This document shows, one piece after another, positions 33,909-43,245 of a stretch of DNA of 64,000 bases (position 1 is the first letter of the stretch; every line of letters starts with the position of its first letter). The notes under the pieces were generated by a model, which saw only the letters and a list, made by a program, of their open reading frames with translations, ran no database searches and was not told the origin of the DNA. The stretch is from positions 1 through 64,000 of the forward strand of contig BEHN01000015.1 of the NCBI GenBank assembly GCA_002898535.1, given 5' to 3'. A program made the translations under genes and the position numbers. The stretch is from a bacterium HR11. Its GTDB lineage: Bacteria; Acidobacteriota; HRBIN11.

Positions 33909-35015
33909 ATGCGGCGTCCGAAGCCCGTAGCCCCAGCTTATTCCGTAGTCTTCTTGCTCTTCTTCGCCGCGGACCTCTCGGCGCAGGGGGCTGCACGCCG
34001 GCAGGTCGTCGTCACGGTGCCGACGGCGAACCTCCGGGCCGAGCCGTCTTCGGCGGCCGCCGTCGTCGCCCAGGTGCCGAAGGGCACCGTCCTGGAAGTC
34101 CTGGAGGAGCGGGGTCTGTGGCTGAAGGTCCAGTACCGACACCCCGAGAAGGGCCTCGTCCAGGGCTACATCGCCGCCCGTCTTGTGGAGCCCGTGCCGG
34201 AGGAGGCGCCGCCGACCCCGAAACCGCCGGAAAAGCCGACCGAAAAGCCGCCCCCGCCGCCGGCCCCCAAGCCGCCGCCATCGCCGCCGGCGGCCCGTCC
34301 GGCGCCGGCTCGCCGAGCCCCGTCGGAGCGGTACTGGGAATTCAAGGTCCTCGCCGGTCTGAATCCCGGCGTGGCCGACGGCTACGACCAGACGGTCACG
34401 GACCAACTGGCCATCTATTTTGAGCCCGTGCCCCTGGAGGGCCGCTACGGGGCCAAGCCGGCCCCTGTCTTCGGCCTCGGCGTCGAGTACCGCCTGAAGC
34501 CCCGCCTCGGAGTCGGCCTGGAGGGCGACTTCATGCTGGGCAAGACGTCGGCCGACCTTACGGCCCAGGTCCCCCACCCCCTTTATTTCGGCGTTCTGCG
34601 GGAGACTCGGGCAGATGACATCGGCGACTTCAGCTACCGAAAGTTCGGCGGCACTCTTTATGCCGCCTACTATCCGGGCGAGCCCACGGCGGGCCTGCGG
34701 TTCTCGGTCCTGGCCGGCGTGAGCGTCCACGTCATGCAGTTTGAGGCCCTCACCGGCCTCGAAATTCAGGAGTCGGCCTATCCCTATGACGACCCGCCGA
34801 CCGTGACCGGTGTGACCAAGGAATCGAAGTCGGGGACGGTCTTCGGGGGCGTCGTCGGCCTGGGGCTCCACTATCGGCTGACGCGGTCTGTCACGTTGGA
34901 CGTCCAGCCGCGGGTCCTCTTCGAGACGGGCTCTCCCAAGGGGCCCCTTGGGGAGGAAATCCAGCCGAAGGCGGTCAGTCTGCGGGTCGTCGCCGCCCTG
35001 CGGTTCCGACCTTGA
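33909..35015 (+). CDS. Outer-membrane beta-barrel protein with SH3 domain
   Basis: A 368-residue exported protein. A signal sequence (AYSVVFLLFFAADLSAQG) is followed by a bacterial SH3-type domain (residues ~30-95: VVTVPTANLRAEPSSAAAVV and LWLKVQYRHPEKGLVQGYIA), a proline/lysine-rich linker (~95-135) and a C-terminal beta-barrel-like domain (~140-368: GLGVEYRLKPRLGVGLEGDF, repeated aromatic strands, ending VVAALRFRP). SH3 domains in envelopes bind peptidoglycan, so it may link the cell wall to the outer membrane. ATG 33909 has GGAGGGAG upstream; it is preferred over longer frames in the repeat. No family name is certain. Confidence 0.7.
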   Translation: MRRPKPVAPAYSVVFLLFFAADLSAQGAARRQVVVTVPTANLRAEPSSAAAVVAQVPKGTVLEVLEERGLWLKVQYRHPEKGLVQGYIAARLVEPVPEEAPPTPKPPEKPTEKPPPPPAPKPPPSPPAARPAPARRAPSERYWEFKVLAGLNPGVADGYDQTVTDQLAIYFEPVPLEGRYGAKPAPVFGLGVEYRLKPRLGVGLEGDFMLGKTSADLTAQVPHPLYFGVLRETRADDIGDFSYRKFGGTLYAAYYPGEPTAGLRFSVLAGVSVHVMQFEALTGLEIQESAYPYDDPPTVTGVTKESKSGTVFGGVVGLGLHYRLTRSVTLDVQPRVLFETGSPKGPLGEEIQPKAVSLRVVAALRFRP

Positions 35016-35027
35016 CAGGACCGGCTT

Positions 35028-35939
35028 TCAGGAGGTCGCCCATCCGTACATGCGGGCGACCTCCGTTACAGTTTCTCCGATGCGGGCCGGGTTGTCGACG
35101 ACCGTCACGCCGGCTTCCTGCAGGGCCTGGACCTTAGTCGCGGCCGTACCCCGACCGCCCATGATGATGGCCCCGGCGTGCCCCATCCGGCGCCCCGGCG
35201 GCGCCGTCCGCCCGGCGACGAAGGCCACGACCGGCTTAGGGAAGCCGCTCTCCTGGATGTAAGCGGCCGCCTCCTCTTCCGCCGTCCCTCCGATCTCCCC
35301 GATCAGGACGACCATGCGCGTCTCGGGGTCGTCCCGAAAAAGCCGCAGGATATCGACAAAGGACGACCCGACGACGGGGTCCCCGCCGATGCCGACGCAC
35401 GTGCTCTGCCCCAGCCCCCGCTGGGTGATCTGAAAGACGGCCTCATAGGTCAGCGTCCCACTTCGGGAGACGACGCCGACAAAACCGGGCCGATGGATGT
35501 GACCCGGCATGATCCCCAACTTCGCCTTGCCCGGCGAGATGACGCCCGGACAGTTGGGTCCGATCAGGCGGGCGCCCCGTTGACGGACGAACTCGACGAC
35601 CCTCAGCATGTCCAGGGGCGGAATGCCCTCCGTGATGCAGACGATGACCCGAATGCCGGCGTCGGCCGCCTCTAAGATGGCGTCCGCCGCATAGGGCGCC
35701 GGTACGAAAATCAGAGAAGCATTTGCCCCCTCCTTGCGGACGGCCTCCTCGACGGTGTCGAAGACGGGCACGCCGTCCGTGTTCGGCAGGTCTCGCAAGA
35801 CCTGGCCGCCCTTGCCGGGCGTCACCCCGGCGACGACTTTCGTCCCGTACCGAAGACACTGCTCCGTGTGGAATCGACCTTCTTTGCCGGTGATCCCCTG
35901 GACGACGACCCTCGTCGCTTCGTCGACCAAAATGCTCAT
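35028..35939 (-). CDS. sucD: Succinyl-CoA synthetase alpha subunit
   Basis: A 303-residue subunit of the ADP-forming succinate-CoA ligase of the TCA cycle. The CoA-binding Rossmann region reads [20 protein letters not shown], the ATP-grasp-side signature [17 protein letters not shown] is intact, and the phosphorylated histidine is in [12 protein letters not shown] (~254). I use ATG 35939 ([15 protein letters not shown]) with a GGGGG run upstream; ATG 35996 would add 19 residues without homology. It lies 102 bases after sucC on the same strand, with a repeat between, so the two genes form an operon, in the usual order sucC then sucD. Confidence 0.94.
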   Translation of the reverse strand: MSILVDEATRVVVQGITGKEGRFHTEQCLRYGTKVVAGVTPGKGGQVLRDLPNTDGVPVFDTVEEAVRKEGANASLIFVPAPYAADAILEAADAGIRVIVCITEGIPPLDMLRVVEFVRQRGARLIGPNCPGVISPGKAKLGIMPGHIHRPGFVGVVSRSGTLTYEAVFQITQRGLGQSTCVGIGGDPVVGSSFVDILRLFRDDPETRMVVLIGEIGGTAEEEAAAYIQESGFPKPVVAFVAGRTAPPGRRMGHAGAIIMGGRGTAATKVQALQEAGVTVVDNPARIGETVTEVARMYGWATS

Positions 35940-35984
35940 GACAGCCCCCTTGACCCTCGGGTCATAGACGACAGATAGGACCTC

Positions 35985-36041
35985 AGCGAATGGCAAATGG
36001 CGAGCGGCGAACAGCGAACGGGGTCCTATCTGCCCATCTGC
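35985..36041. repeat. GGCGAACA and CCTATCTG words between sucC and sucD
   Basis: GCGAATGGCAAATGGCGAGC, GGCGAACAGCGAACGGG (8-bp CGCCATTC family, reverse sense) are followed by CCTATCTGCCCATCTGCC (GGCAGATG family, reverse sense). Both arrays sit in the 102-base sucC-sucD spacer. Confidence 0.75.
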
Positions 36042-37223
36042 CTAAGACAGTTGCTTGCCCGCCAGCTCGACGACCTTTCGGGCCGCCTCCTCCATGTCGT
36101 GGGCGACCGTGAAGTTCAGGCCTGACTCGGCCAAGATCCGTCGGCCCTCCTCGACGTTCGTGCCCTCCAGGCGAATGACCATCGGGACTCGCACGCCGAC
36201 CTCCCGGGCCGCCGTCACGATCCCTGTCGCCAGGCGGTCGCACCGCAGGATGCCGCCGAAGATGTTGATCAGGACGGCCTTCACCCGTGGGTCGGCCATC
36301 AAAATCCGAAACGCCTGGGCGACCTGCTCCGGACTGGCGCCCCCACCGACGTCCAGAAAGTTCGCCGGCCGACCGCCGGCCCACTGGATGATGTCCATCG
36401 TCGCCATCGCCAGGCCGGCCCCGTTGACCATACAGCCGATGTTTCCGTCCAGACGGATGTAGCTCAGTCGGGCCCGGGTCGCCTCGACCTCCAGGGGGTC
36501 CTCCTCTTCGACATCCCGCAAGGCCGCCAGGTCGGGATGACGGTACAGGGCGTTGTCGTCCAAGACGACCTTGGCGTCCAGGAGGAGCAGTCGGTCGTCG
36601 GTTCGACGGACGAGGGGGTTGACCTCGACGAGCGTGGCGTCGCATCGCCAGAAAGCCTCGACGAGGCCCTGGACGATGCGGCCGAATTCGGCCAGGAGGG
36701 ATCCCTGAAAGCCCAACCGGAGGCCCAGCCGCCGGGCCTGGTAGGGATGGATCCGGTCGAGGTCCCACAGGACTTCCCGGACGATGGCCTCCGGCTGGCG
36801 GACGGCGACCTCCTCGATGTCCATCCCGCCGGCGGGGCTGGCCATGACGATGGGCTTCTGGAGGCTCCGGTCGACGAGGACGGCCACATAGTACTCGGCG
36901 GCAATGGGGACGGCCTCCTCGACGAGGACCCGACGGACGATCTTGCCCTCGGGTCCCGTCTGGGGCGTCACGAGACGATGGCCCAGGAGCTGGCGGGCGG
37001 CGGACTCGACGGCCTCGGGCGTGTCGGCCCGACGGATGCCGCCGGCCTTGCCCCGGCCGCCGGCGTGGATTTGGGCTTTCACGACGAAGGCGGGGGCGCC
37101 CTCGGCGGCGAGGCGTTCGGCGACGGCACGGGCGGCCGGGGGGGATTCGGCGACGTCGCCCCGGGGGACGGGGAGGCCGAACCCCTTCAAAATCATTTTG
37201 GACTGGTATTCATGAATATTCAT
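36042..37223 (-). CDS. sucC: Succinyl-CoA synthetase beta subunit
   Basis: A 393-residue ATP-grasp subunit. MNIHEYQSKMILKGFGLPVP opens, followed by VVKAQIHAGGRGKAGGI, EYYVAVLVDRSLQKPIVMAS and EVNPLV; LDGNIGCMVNGAGLAMATMD, ANFLDVGGGAS and NIFGGILRCD complete the signature. Together with SucD it makes succinyl-CoA hydrolysis drive nucleotide phosphorylation. The nucleotide specificity (ADP or GDP) is not decided by inspection. A possible promoter lies at 37285-37313. The start codon follows GAGGGG. Confidence 0.95.
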   Translation of the reverse strand: MNIHEYQSKMILKGFGLPVPRGDVAESPPAARAVAERLAAEGAPAFVVKAQIHAGGRGKAGGIRRADTPEAVESAARQLLGHRLVTPQTGPEGKIVRRVLVEEAVPIAAEYYVAVLVDRSLQKPIVMASPAGGMDIEEVAVRQPEAIVREVLWDLDRIHPYQARRLGLRLGFQGSLLAEFGRIVQGLVEAFWRCDATLVEVNPLVRRTDDRLLLLDAKVVLDDNALYRHPDLAALRDVEEEDPLEVEATRARLSYIRLDGNIGCMVNGAGLAMATMDIIQWAGGRPANFLDVGGGASPEQVAQAFRILMADPRVKAVLINIFGGILRCDRLATGIVTAAREVGVRVPMVIRLEGTNVEEGRRILAESGLNFTVAHDMEEAARKVVELAGKQLS

Positions 37224-37284
37224 CTATACCCCTCCGATGGGGACCGGTCCACCGGACGACCGAGACCGGACGCGGCGCCCCTCT

Positions 37285-37313
37285 ATGATACACCGGCCGG
37301 CCGCACCCGTGAA
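37285..37313 (-). promoter_or_regulatory. Possible sucC promoter, TTCACG-17-TATCAT
   Basis: On the minus strand TTCACG (37313-37308) and TATCAT (37290-37285) are 17 bases apart, ~55 bases upstream of the sucC start. The -35 is a weak match and the -10 is good. Nothing else in the 105-bp spacer looks like a promoter. Confidence 0.45.
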
Positions 37314-37328
37314 ATGGCCCCGGAGGTC

Positions 37329-38102
37329 TCAGTCGAGGTGCGGGCCGACCAGGTGACCGACGAGGGCCCCGACCAGCAGACCGGCCAGGATCGTCAGACT
37401 GTACCACCGCCGGGGGGCATGGAGCACAATGGGGACGAACTCGACGGTGACGACGTATAGGAGGGCCCCGCTCGAGAAGCCCAGGCCGACGGCCGCCCAG
37501 GGTCGGAGGACGTCCATCATCCAGGCCCCGAGGACGGTCATGCCGCCCATCCCGAGGGCGCCCCCCAGGGCCCGTCGGAAGGGCGCCCCCGTGGCGGTCA
37601 TGACGGCCGCCAGGGTCAAGCCGTCCGGGAATTTGTGGACCAGGATGGCCAGGAAAGCGATCGTGCCTAAGTCCGTCTGGGTTCCGACGGCGCTCCCCAG
37701 GAGGGCCCCATCCATCAGAGAGTGCACGAGCAAGCCGACCAGGATCGTCGCCCCCCAGTGGGTATGACGGATCAGGTCATGGAGGTGCTGACGATCGGAG
37801 ACCCATAGTTCGTGCTCCTCCACATGGTGGGTGTGGAGGAGGGAGGGGTCTAACCATCGTTGGAGGAAGAAGGTCAGGAAGAAGCCAGTCAGTAAGTACC
37901 GGAACCCGGTCTCGCCGGCCTCGTCCAGGAGGGTCGGCATGATTTCCAGGACCGTCAGGGCCATCAGGAACCCGGCGCTCAGACCCAGCAGGGAGTAGCG
38001 GACGTCATGGGAAACGCTCCGGACCCGCACGAAGACCAGGGCCCCGAGGACGTTGCCCAGGGCCGCCGTCAGGGCCGGCACCCAAAGGGCCGCAGGCGGC
38101 AT
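37329..38102 (-). CDS. ZIP family metal transporter
   Basis: A 257-residue integral membrane protein with eight predicted hydrophobic segments. The characteristic metal-binding helices are HSLMDGALLGSAVG (TM4) and HKFPDGLTLAAVMTA (TM5), matching the H-x-x-x-D-G and H-x-x-P-E/D-G motifs of ZIP zinc or iron transporters. A histidine-rich loop (LLHTHHVEEHELWVS and HLHDLIRHTHWG) precedes TM4 and likely binds metal. The start is ATG 38102. It is transcribed like sucCD but separated from sucC by the promoter region. The metal is not known. Confidence 0.88.
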   Translation of the reverse strand: MPPAALWVPALTAALGNVLGALVFVRVRSVSHDVRYSLLGLSAGFLMALTVLEIMPTLLDEAGETGFRYLLTGFFLTFFLQRWLDPSLLHTHHVEEHELWVSDRQHLHDLIRHTHWGATILVGLLVHSLMDGALLGSAVGTQTDLGTIAFLAILVHKFPDGLTLAAVMTATGAPFRRALGGALGMGGMTVLGAWMMDVLRPWAAVGLGFSSGALLYVVTVEFVPIVLHAPRRWYSLTILAGLLVGALVGHLVGPHLD

Positions 38103-38219
38103 GAATCATCCCCCTCGACCGAACCATCGAGTCCGGGAAATGCGGCTACGACGTGCTCTCCTCATCGGCCGGGAAAGATAGCGACGTCAGGGGCGGGACG
38201 TGTTTCGCCCTCACCGTGG

Positions 38220-38312
38220 CGGATAGCCCATGTTAGCTCATAGGTCATGGCTGATGGGTCATGGAACCATGAGCTATCAGCCATGACCCATGAGCCAATA
38301 TGAGCTATCCAC
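38220..38312. repeat. ATGAGCC heptad foldback element
   Basis: GCTCATAGGTCATGGCTGAT and GGTCATGG (7-bp words) face CCATGAGCTATCAGCC and ATGACCCATGAGCC, with only two bases between the arms. It sits upstream of hisD's end, between hisD and the ZIP gene. Bases 38103-38219 show nothing recognisable. Confidence 0.85.
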
Positions 38313-38327
38313 GGCCCCCTCACTCCA

Positions 38328-39614
38328 TCACCCCTTCGCTCGGATACGGGCGGCCGCCGCGTGGGCCGGCAGGCCCTCGGCCTCGGCGAGTCGTTCGACG
38401 ACCCCAACGGCCGCCCCGACGCCCGGTGGGTGAATGCGAATCCAGGAATACCACCGGCCGAAGTCGTAGACGCCCAGGGGGGAAGCGAAACGGGCCGTCC
38501 CGGCCGTCGGCAGGACGTGGTTGGCGCCCGCCCAGTAGTCGCCGAAGACGACCGACGACAGGGGACCGACGAAGACAGCCCCGGCATTGCGAATCCGGCG
38601 GGCGGCCTCCTCCGCCCCGTCGGTCATGACCTGCACGTGTTCCGGGGCGATGCGATTGGCCCACTCGACCATCGCGTCCCGGTCGTCGAAGACGACGATG
38701 CCGCCCCGGGCGAGGGCCGCCTCGATGGTCGTCCGGGTCGCCAGGAATTCGACCTGGCGGACGACCTCGGCGGCGATGGCTTCGGCGTGGTTCATCGACG
38801 TCGTGAAGCAGAGGACGCAGGCATGCTCGTCGTGCTCGGCCTGGGAGAGGAGGTCGGCGGCGACCCAGGCGGGCTGGGCGGTCTCGTCGCACAGGACGAG
38901 AAGCTCCGTCGGCCCGGCGATGGCGTCGATGGCGACCTGCCCGTACACGAGCCGCTTGGCGATAGCGACATAGACGTTTCCGGGGCCGACGATTTTATCG
39001 ACCCGGGGGATGGTAGCCGTCCCGTACGCCATGGCGGCGATGGCGACGGCCCCGCCGACCAGGTAGACCTCCTCGACGCCGGCCAACCGAAGGGCGGCCG
39101 CCAGGACGGGCTGTTCAAAGAATCGGCGGGGGGGCGTACAGACGACGATGCGGGGGACGCGAGCGACCCGCGCCGGGAGGGTCGTCATGAGGACCGTCGA
39201 GGGATAGGCGGCCCGGCCGCCGGGGACATATACGCCGACGACGTCCAGGGGCCGAAACTGGAGACCGACCCAGGCCCGTCCGTCGTCCCATCCCCAGGAC
39301 GACAAACGGTAGCCCTCGTGGAACCGTCGAATGCGGTCGGCCGCCTGCTGAAGGGCCGTCACGACGTCCTGAGGCGCCTGGTCGGCCAGGCGTTGGAGTT
39401 CGGTCGGCGGCACCCGGAGGTCCTCCGGGGTCAGGTCGACGCCATCGAACTCCCGGATGTAGCGCAGGACGGCGGCGTCGCCTTCCCGGCGGACGTCGTC
39501 GAGGATCTGGGCGACCTGCTCGGTCAGTTCGGCCGGGAGCGAGACCTGCCGCTGTTCGATGGCTTCCAAAAAAGCCTGGCTTTCAGGGGACGGAAACCGC
39601 CAGATCCGAAGCAT
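38328..39614 (-). CDS. hisD: Histidinol dehydrogenase
   Basis: A 428-residue zinc enzyme that oxidises histidinol to histidine in two NAD-dependent steps. The signatures IAGPTELLVLCDETAQPAWV, ADLLSQAEHDEHACVL (with Zn ligands Gln and His) and VYVPGGRAAYPSTVLM are present, and the C-terminal NHVLPTAGTARFASPLGVYDF matches the family. No other his gene is in the window, so it is an orphan hisD or the pathway is dispersed. ATG 39614 opens MLRIWRFPSPESQAFLE. The length is typical. Confidence 0.94.
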   Translation of the reverse strand: MLRIWRFPSPESQAFLEAIEQRQVSLPAELTEQVAQILDDVRREGDAAVLRYIREFDGVDLTPEDLRVPPTELQRLADQAPQDVVTALQQAADRIRRFHEGYRLSSWGWDDGRAWVGLQFRPLDVVGVYVPGGRAAYPSTVLMTTLPARVARVPRIVVCTPPRRFFEQPVLAAALRLAGVEEVYLVGGAVAIAAMAYGTATIPRVDKIVGPGNVYVAIAKRLVYGQVAIDAIAGPTELLVLCDETAQPAWVAADLLSQAEHDEHACVLCFTTSMNHAEAIAAEVVRQVEFLATRTTIEAALARGGIVVFDDRDAMVEWANRIAPEHVQVMTDGAEEAARRIRNAGAVFVGPLSSVVFGDYWAGANHVLPTAGTARFASPLGVYDFGRWYSWIRIHPPGVGAAVGVVERLAEAEGLPAHAAAARIRAKG

Positions 39615-39649
39615 CGGCCAAACACTCTAAAGGATGCGGGCTACGAGAA

Positions 39650-39740
39650 ATTGGCAGGTGGGCAGATGGGCCAATGGGCTCATCGCTCACGGGGCATAGC
39701 CCATGAGCCGTCAGCTATGAGCCGTGAGCCGACATGAGCC
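39650..39740. repeat. GGCAGGTG octads and ATGAGCC heptads
   Basis: GGCAGGTGGGCAGATGGGCC (8-bp family) passes into ATGGGCTCATCGCTCACGGG and ATGAGCCGTCAGCTATGAGC (7-bp family) within one spacer, showing two word families side by side. Confidence 0.75.
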
Positions 39741-39742
39741 GA

Positions 39743-39860
39743 CAGGACTGTTCAGTTCAGGAGAATCCGGATAGACCGACTTTCTCCATCGCCCGGGAAA
39801 GACGATTTTTCAGACACCCGTAGGGCAGACGTCCCGACCGCAGGACGGCGCCGGAAGGGG
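39743..39860. repeat. Single arm of a CAGAGC-type foldback element
   Basis: CAGGACTGTTCAGTTCAGGA and CCCGGGAAAGACGATTTTTCAG correspond in order to the left arm of elements A and B, but the opposite arm is missing. It continues into GACACCC...GGGTGTC (39818-39864), a hairpin downstream of rplQ on the minus strand, which may be its terminator. Confidence 0.6.
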
Positions 39861-39869
39861 TGTCGCCGA

Positions 39870-40316
39870 TTATCGGCGGACCCGCTTGGCCTTCTTTTCC
39901 AGGCGCTTCTGGCGTTCCGAGATACGGACTTCCTCGGACCCGACGAAGCAGATGATGGCCAGCTCGGCCCCGTCGCCGACCCGGAACTTCCCGGTTTTGA
40001 CGATCCGGGTGTATCCGCCGGGCCGGTCGGCGAATCGAGGCAGGATGTCCCGCACGAGCCGCTTCATGGCCGCCTTATGGTGAAGAAACCGCCAGATACG
40101 CCGGTAGACGGCCGTCTTCCGGGCCTCGTCGGCGCCCTGGAGGGTCGAGCGGGCCGCCGTGACCAAGCGCTCGACGTATCGGGCCAGTTCCTTCGCCTTC
40201 GGGAGGGTCGTCTGGATCTTCTCGTGGAGCAAGAGAGAGATGGCGAGATTCCGCATGATGGCCCGGTGATGCTCGCTATCGGCTCCAAAGCGCCGGACGA
40301 CGCGACGATGCCGCAT
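39870..40316 (-). CDS. rplQ: Ribosomal protein L17
   Basis: A 148-residue protein of the large ribosomal subunit. MRHRRVVRRFGADSEHHRAI with MRNLAISLLLHEKIQTTLPK is the standard L17 opening, and YTRIVKTGKFRVGDGAELAI is the conserved C-terminal half; the basic tail (RQKRLEKKAKRVRR) is a little longer than in E. coli. It is the last gene of the minus-strand alpha operon, downstream of rpoA by 58 bases. Confidence 0.96.
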   Translation of the reverse strand: MRHRRVVRRFGADSEHHRAIMRNLAISLLLHEKIQTTLPKAKELARYVERLVTAARSTLQGADEARKTAVYRRIWRFLHHKAAMKRLVRDILPRFADRPGGYTRIVKTGKFRVGDGAELAIICFVGSEEVRISERQKRLEKKAKRVRR

Positions 40317-40374
40317 GGTGACGCTCCTGATTCGACCGTTCGGCCATTCGGCGATGTCCCCGGCAGGTCGGGCC

Positions 40375-41352
40375 TCACTTGTTTCGCAGAGAGAGGCCGT
40401 ACCTCTGGAGGGCTTGTTCGATTTCCTCGACGGACTTGGGACCTACGTTGGGGAGGTCTTGCAGTTCCACAGAGGACATCTGGACGAGCTCGGCCACACG
40501 TCGGATGCGGTTGTTGTACAGGACCCGGACGATCTTATTCGGCAACCCCAGCTCGGCGATGTCCTGCTGGAGGATCTCCGTCCCCGGCTCGGCTCGGGTC
40601 GCTTCTTCGGCGGCCGCTTCGCCCGCCGAGGCGGCGGGCATGGCGACCTCCGGCTCGGTGACGTTCTGGAACAACTGCGCGTGGCGAATCCAGAGTTCCG
40701 TCGCCTGGCGCAGGGCCTCGACGGGCGTGACGGTCCCGTTCGTCCAGATTTCCAGGATCAGGCGGTCGTAGTCCGTGCGTTGACCCACGCGGGTCGGCTC
40801 CACGTGGAAATTGACCTTACGGACGGGAGAGTGGATCGAGGAAACGGGGATGAAGCCCCGGGGCAGGCCGGGCGTCTGATTCCGCTCGGCCGGCACGAAT
40901 CCCCGGCCCTTCTTGACGATCATCTCGAGCTCGATGTAACCATCCCCGCCGATGGTGCAGATGTAATGGTCGGGCTCGAGGACCTCGACCTCGGCGTCGT
41001 GCTCGATGTCCCGGGCGTAGACGGGGCCCTTGCGGTCGGCTCGCAAGTAGAGCCGCTTGGGCTTGTCCGTCAGGAGGCGGACGACCAAGTGCCGGAGGTT
41101 CAAGAGGATCTCGTAAACGTCCTCGACGACGCCGGGGATGGAGGCGTACTCGTGAAGGTTTTCATTGACCCGGACGGCCACGACGGCGGCGCCCTCGATC
41201 GAAGACAGCAAGATGCGTCGGAGGGCGTTGCCGACCGTGATCCCGTAGCCTCGCTCAAAAGGAGCCGCCGTGAAACGGCCAAAGTACCGGCTGTACGTGT
41301 GCGGCTCGACCTCCACGACCTCCGGCATGAGGAATTCTTCTGTCTGAATCAT
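40375..41352 (-). CDS. rpoA: RNA polymerase alpha subunit
   Basis: A 325-residue RNA polymerase subunit. The N-terminal assembly domain (residues ~1-235) contains FTAAPFERGYGITVGNALRR, SSIEGAAVVAVRVNENLHEY and IHSPVRKVNFHVEPTRVGQ; the C-terminal domain (IAELGLPNKIVRVLYNNRIR to PNVGPKSVEEIEQAL) binds UP elements and activators. An alanine/glutamate-rich linker (AMPAASAGEAAAEEATR) joins them. ATG 41352 with AGGGGAGG upstream is chosen over a 14-residue longer frame. Its position after rpsD and before rplQ is the classical alpha operon. Confidence 0.96.
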   Translation of the reverse strand: MIQTEEFLMPEVVEVEPHTYSRYFGRFTAAPFERGYGITVGNALRRILLSSIEGAAVVAVRVNENLHEYASIPGVVEDVYEILLNLRHLVVRLLTDKPKRLYLRADRKGPVYARDIEHDAEVEVLEPDHYICTIGGDGYIELEMIVKKGRGFVPAERNQTPGLPRGFIPVSSIHSPVRKVNFHVEPTRVGQRTDYDRLILEIWTNGTVTPVEALRQATELWIRHAQLFQNVTEPEVAMPAASAGEAAAEEATRAEPGTEILQQDIAELGLPNKIVRVLYNNRIRRVAELVQMSSVELQDLPNVGPKSVEEIEQALQRYGLSLRNK

Positions 41353-41394
41353 ACAGGTCCTCCCCTGATGTTTAGGGTTTGGGTCGGGCCCCAC

Positions 41395-41519
41395 CCCTGG
41401 ATACCGTCATGACGGGACGGCGTCGAGAAGGAAGCGGTCACTGAAGTAGACCCACGACCGACCCGCCCTCGGCTCAAGCGATGGGGTCGCCGGGTCCTCA
41501 CGGGGCTCCTTAACAGAAG
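41395..41519. other. rpsD-rpoA spacer
   Basis: A spacer of about 125-165 bases with GTTTGGGTCGGGCCCCACCC and ACCGTCATGACGGGACGG patches, the latter a perfect short inverted repeat (CCGTCATGACGG). I see no promoter. Confidence 0.4.
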
Positions 41520-42149
41520 CTACTTGGAGTAAAGCTCGACGATCATGTGCTCCTGAACCGTGAAATCGATATCCTCCCGACGAGGCTCGGCGACGACGCG
41601 GACCCGGCCCTCTTCTCGATGGGCCGAGAGCCATGCCGGCACGGGTCGATGGGAAGCCGCAAATTCGATGGCCTGCTGGACCATCGGATTCTGACGGGCC
41701 GCCTCAGTCAGTTGAATTTCCTGCCCGACGGCGACCTCGTAAGACGGGATGTCGACCTTCCGACCGTCGACGAGGACATGGCCATGACGGACGAGTTGAC
41801 GGGCATGGGCCCGGGAATGGGCCAGGCCCGCTCGGTAAATCACATTGTCCAAACGTTTTTCCAGAAGCCGCAAGAGGTTCTCCCCTGTCGGACCCCGGAG
41901 ACGGAGGGCTCGCTCAAAATAAAGCTCGAACTGGCGTTCCAGGACGCCGTAAATCCGCTTGACCTTCTGCTTCTCCCGAAGCTGCATACCGTAAGGGGTC
42001 AGCCGGGGATGCCGGGTCCGGCCGTGCATCCCGGGCGGGTAGTTCTTCCGCTCTAAGGGGCATTTCGTGTAACACTTAATGCCCTTCAAGAAGAGCTTCA
42101 TGCCCTCACGACGGCACAATCGACATCGAGGTCCTGTATAACGTGCCAC
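41520..42149 (-). CDS. rpsD: Ribosomal protein S4
   Basis: A 209-residue small-subunit assembly protein. The N-terminal zinc motif [20 protein letters not shown] with KC gives Cys residues at about 9, 12, 26 and 31 (C+ form). [20 protein letters not shown] and [20 protein letters not shown] form the S4 RNA-binding domain. It is the usual alpha-operon gene between rpsK and rpoA, where in other bacteria S4 controls translation of the operon. Confidence 0.97.
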   Translation of the reverse strand: MARYTGPRCRLCRREGMKLFLKGIKCYTKCPLERKNYPPGMHGRTRHPRLTPYGMQLREKQKVKRIYGVLERQFELYFERALRLRGPTGENLLRLLEKRLDNVIYRAGLAHSRAHARQLVRHGHVLVDGRKVDIPSYEVAVGQEIQLTEAARQNPMVQQAIEFAASHRPVPAWLSAHREEGRVRVVAEPRREDIDFTVQEHMIVELYSK

Positions 42150-42272
42150 GGTCGTCTCTCCGATTCAGGGTATGGGTCCCGAGTGCCACGTCCCAGGGCA
42201 GTCCCCGGGTTCTGAAGTCTGGAGTCCCCGGTCCCTCACCCGGGACCCGGCATCGGCCACCCAGGTTTTCCA

Positions 42273-42659
42273 TCACACCCGACGGCGCTTTGGGGGACGA
42301 CAGCCGTTGTGGGGGATCGGCGTGACGTCCTTGATCGACCGGATCTCCAGGCCTGCTGTCTGTAAGGCCCGGACCGCCGACTCCCGGCCGCTCCCGGGGC
42401 CTTTGACCCGCACGTGGACAGCTTTCACGCCAAAGCGGAGGGCCTCCTGGGCCGCCTTCAGGGCGGCCTGCTGAGCCGCATAAGGTGTCCCCTTCCGGGA
42501 GCCCTTGAACCCGATGGTCCCACCCGAGGCCCACGTGATCGTGTTCCCTTCCAGGTCGGTGAACGTCACGATCGTGTTGTTGAACGTCGAATGAATGTGG
42601 GCGATGGCCTCGGTGACATGGACCTTCTTTTTCTTCTTCCGAGGGGCCGGCTTGGCCAT
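42273..42659 (-). CDS. rpsK: Ribosomal protein S11
   Basis: A 128-residue small-subunit platform protein. After a very basic start ([15 protein letters not shown]), [20 protein letters not shown] and [20 protein letters not shown] match S11, ending [11 protein letters not shown] use ATG 42659; the longer frame upstream is repeat-derived. A ~190-base spacer with an octad foldback separates it from rpsM. Confidence 0.96.
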   Translation of the reverse strand: MAKPAPRKKKKKVHVTEAIAHIHSTFNNTIVTFTDLEGNTITWASGGTIGFKGSRKGTPYAAQQAALKAAQEALRFGVKAVHVRVKGPGSGRESAVRALQTAGLEIRSIKDVTPIPHNGCRPPKRRRV

Positions 42660-42848
42660 ATAACGTCCTCCCGTGACCCGGCCGTTTGGGAGATCGGAGG
42701 TCCGGCCGTTCGGGACTCGGCATGCAGGGGTGGGGCGGCCCGGCCCCCTGACATAAGTCCCGTCGGTATCGGAGCCCTGCTTCGGCCGCGGCCGTCCCGA
42801 CCGCCCGCCGTCCCAATGGCCGGACGGCCGAATTCCCGAACTGCCGAT
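42660..42848. repeat. TTCGGGAA-type foldback between rpsM and rpsK
   Basis: GGCCGTTTGGGAGATCGGAG and GGTCCGGCCGTTCGGGACTC face CCGGACGGCCGAATTCCCGA and ACTGCCGATCC at the far side, so two arms of 8-bp words enclose ~100 bp of GC-rich sequence. The array is inside the ribosomal superoperon. Confidence 0.8.
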
Positions 42849-42849
42849 C

Positions 42850-43233
42850 CTACTTCCGGACCTTCTTCTTTTTGATAGCGATCTGGCGGCCTCGAGGACC
42901 CTTACGGGTACGGGCGTTTGTGCGCGTCCGCTGACCTCGCACGGGGAGGCCCTTGACATGACGGATTCCGCGGTAACAGCCGATATCGATCAGGCGCCGG
43001 ATGTTAGCCTGAACTTCCTTCCGAAGCTCGCCCTCGACCTTGTATTGAGTCTCGATAATGTGGCGAATCCGGTTGATTTCGTCTTCATGCAAATCCTTGA
43101 GCTTCCGGTAGATGTCCACGCCGGCCTGCTGGCATATCTTCAAAGCGCTGGACCGGCCGATCCCATAAATATAAGTCAGGGCCACGAAGGTCGGCTTGGA
43201 CGCCGGCAGGTCGACGCCCGCGATACGGACCAT
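42850..43233 (-). CDS. rpsM: Ribosomal protein S13
   Basis: A 127-residue small-subunit head protein. [20 protein letters not shown] and [20 protein letters not shown] open it; [20 protein letters not shown] and [10 protein letters not shown] are the tRNA-contacting tail, followed by the basic end AIKKKKVRK. It follows rpmJ by 12 bases on the minus strand. Confidence 0.97.
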   Translation of the reverse strand: MVRIAGVDLPASKPTFVALTYIYGIGRSSALKICQQAGVDIYRKLKDLHEDEINRIRHIIETQYKVEGELRKEVQANIRRLIDIGCYRGIRHVKGLPVRGQRTRTNARTRKGPRGRQIAIKKKKVRK

Positions 43234-43245
43234 GTCGGACCTCCC

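Noticed and set aside
35940-35996. Longer sucD start at 35996
   Set aside because: The additional residues have no family match and ATG 35939 has the better ribosome binding site.
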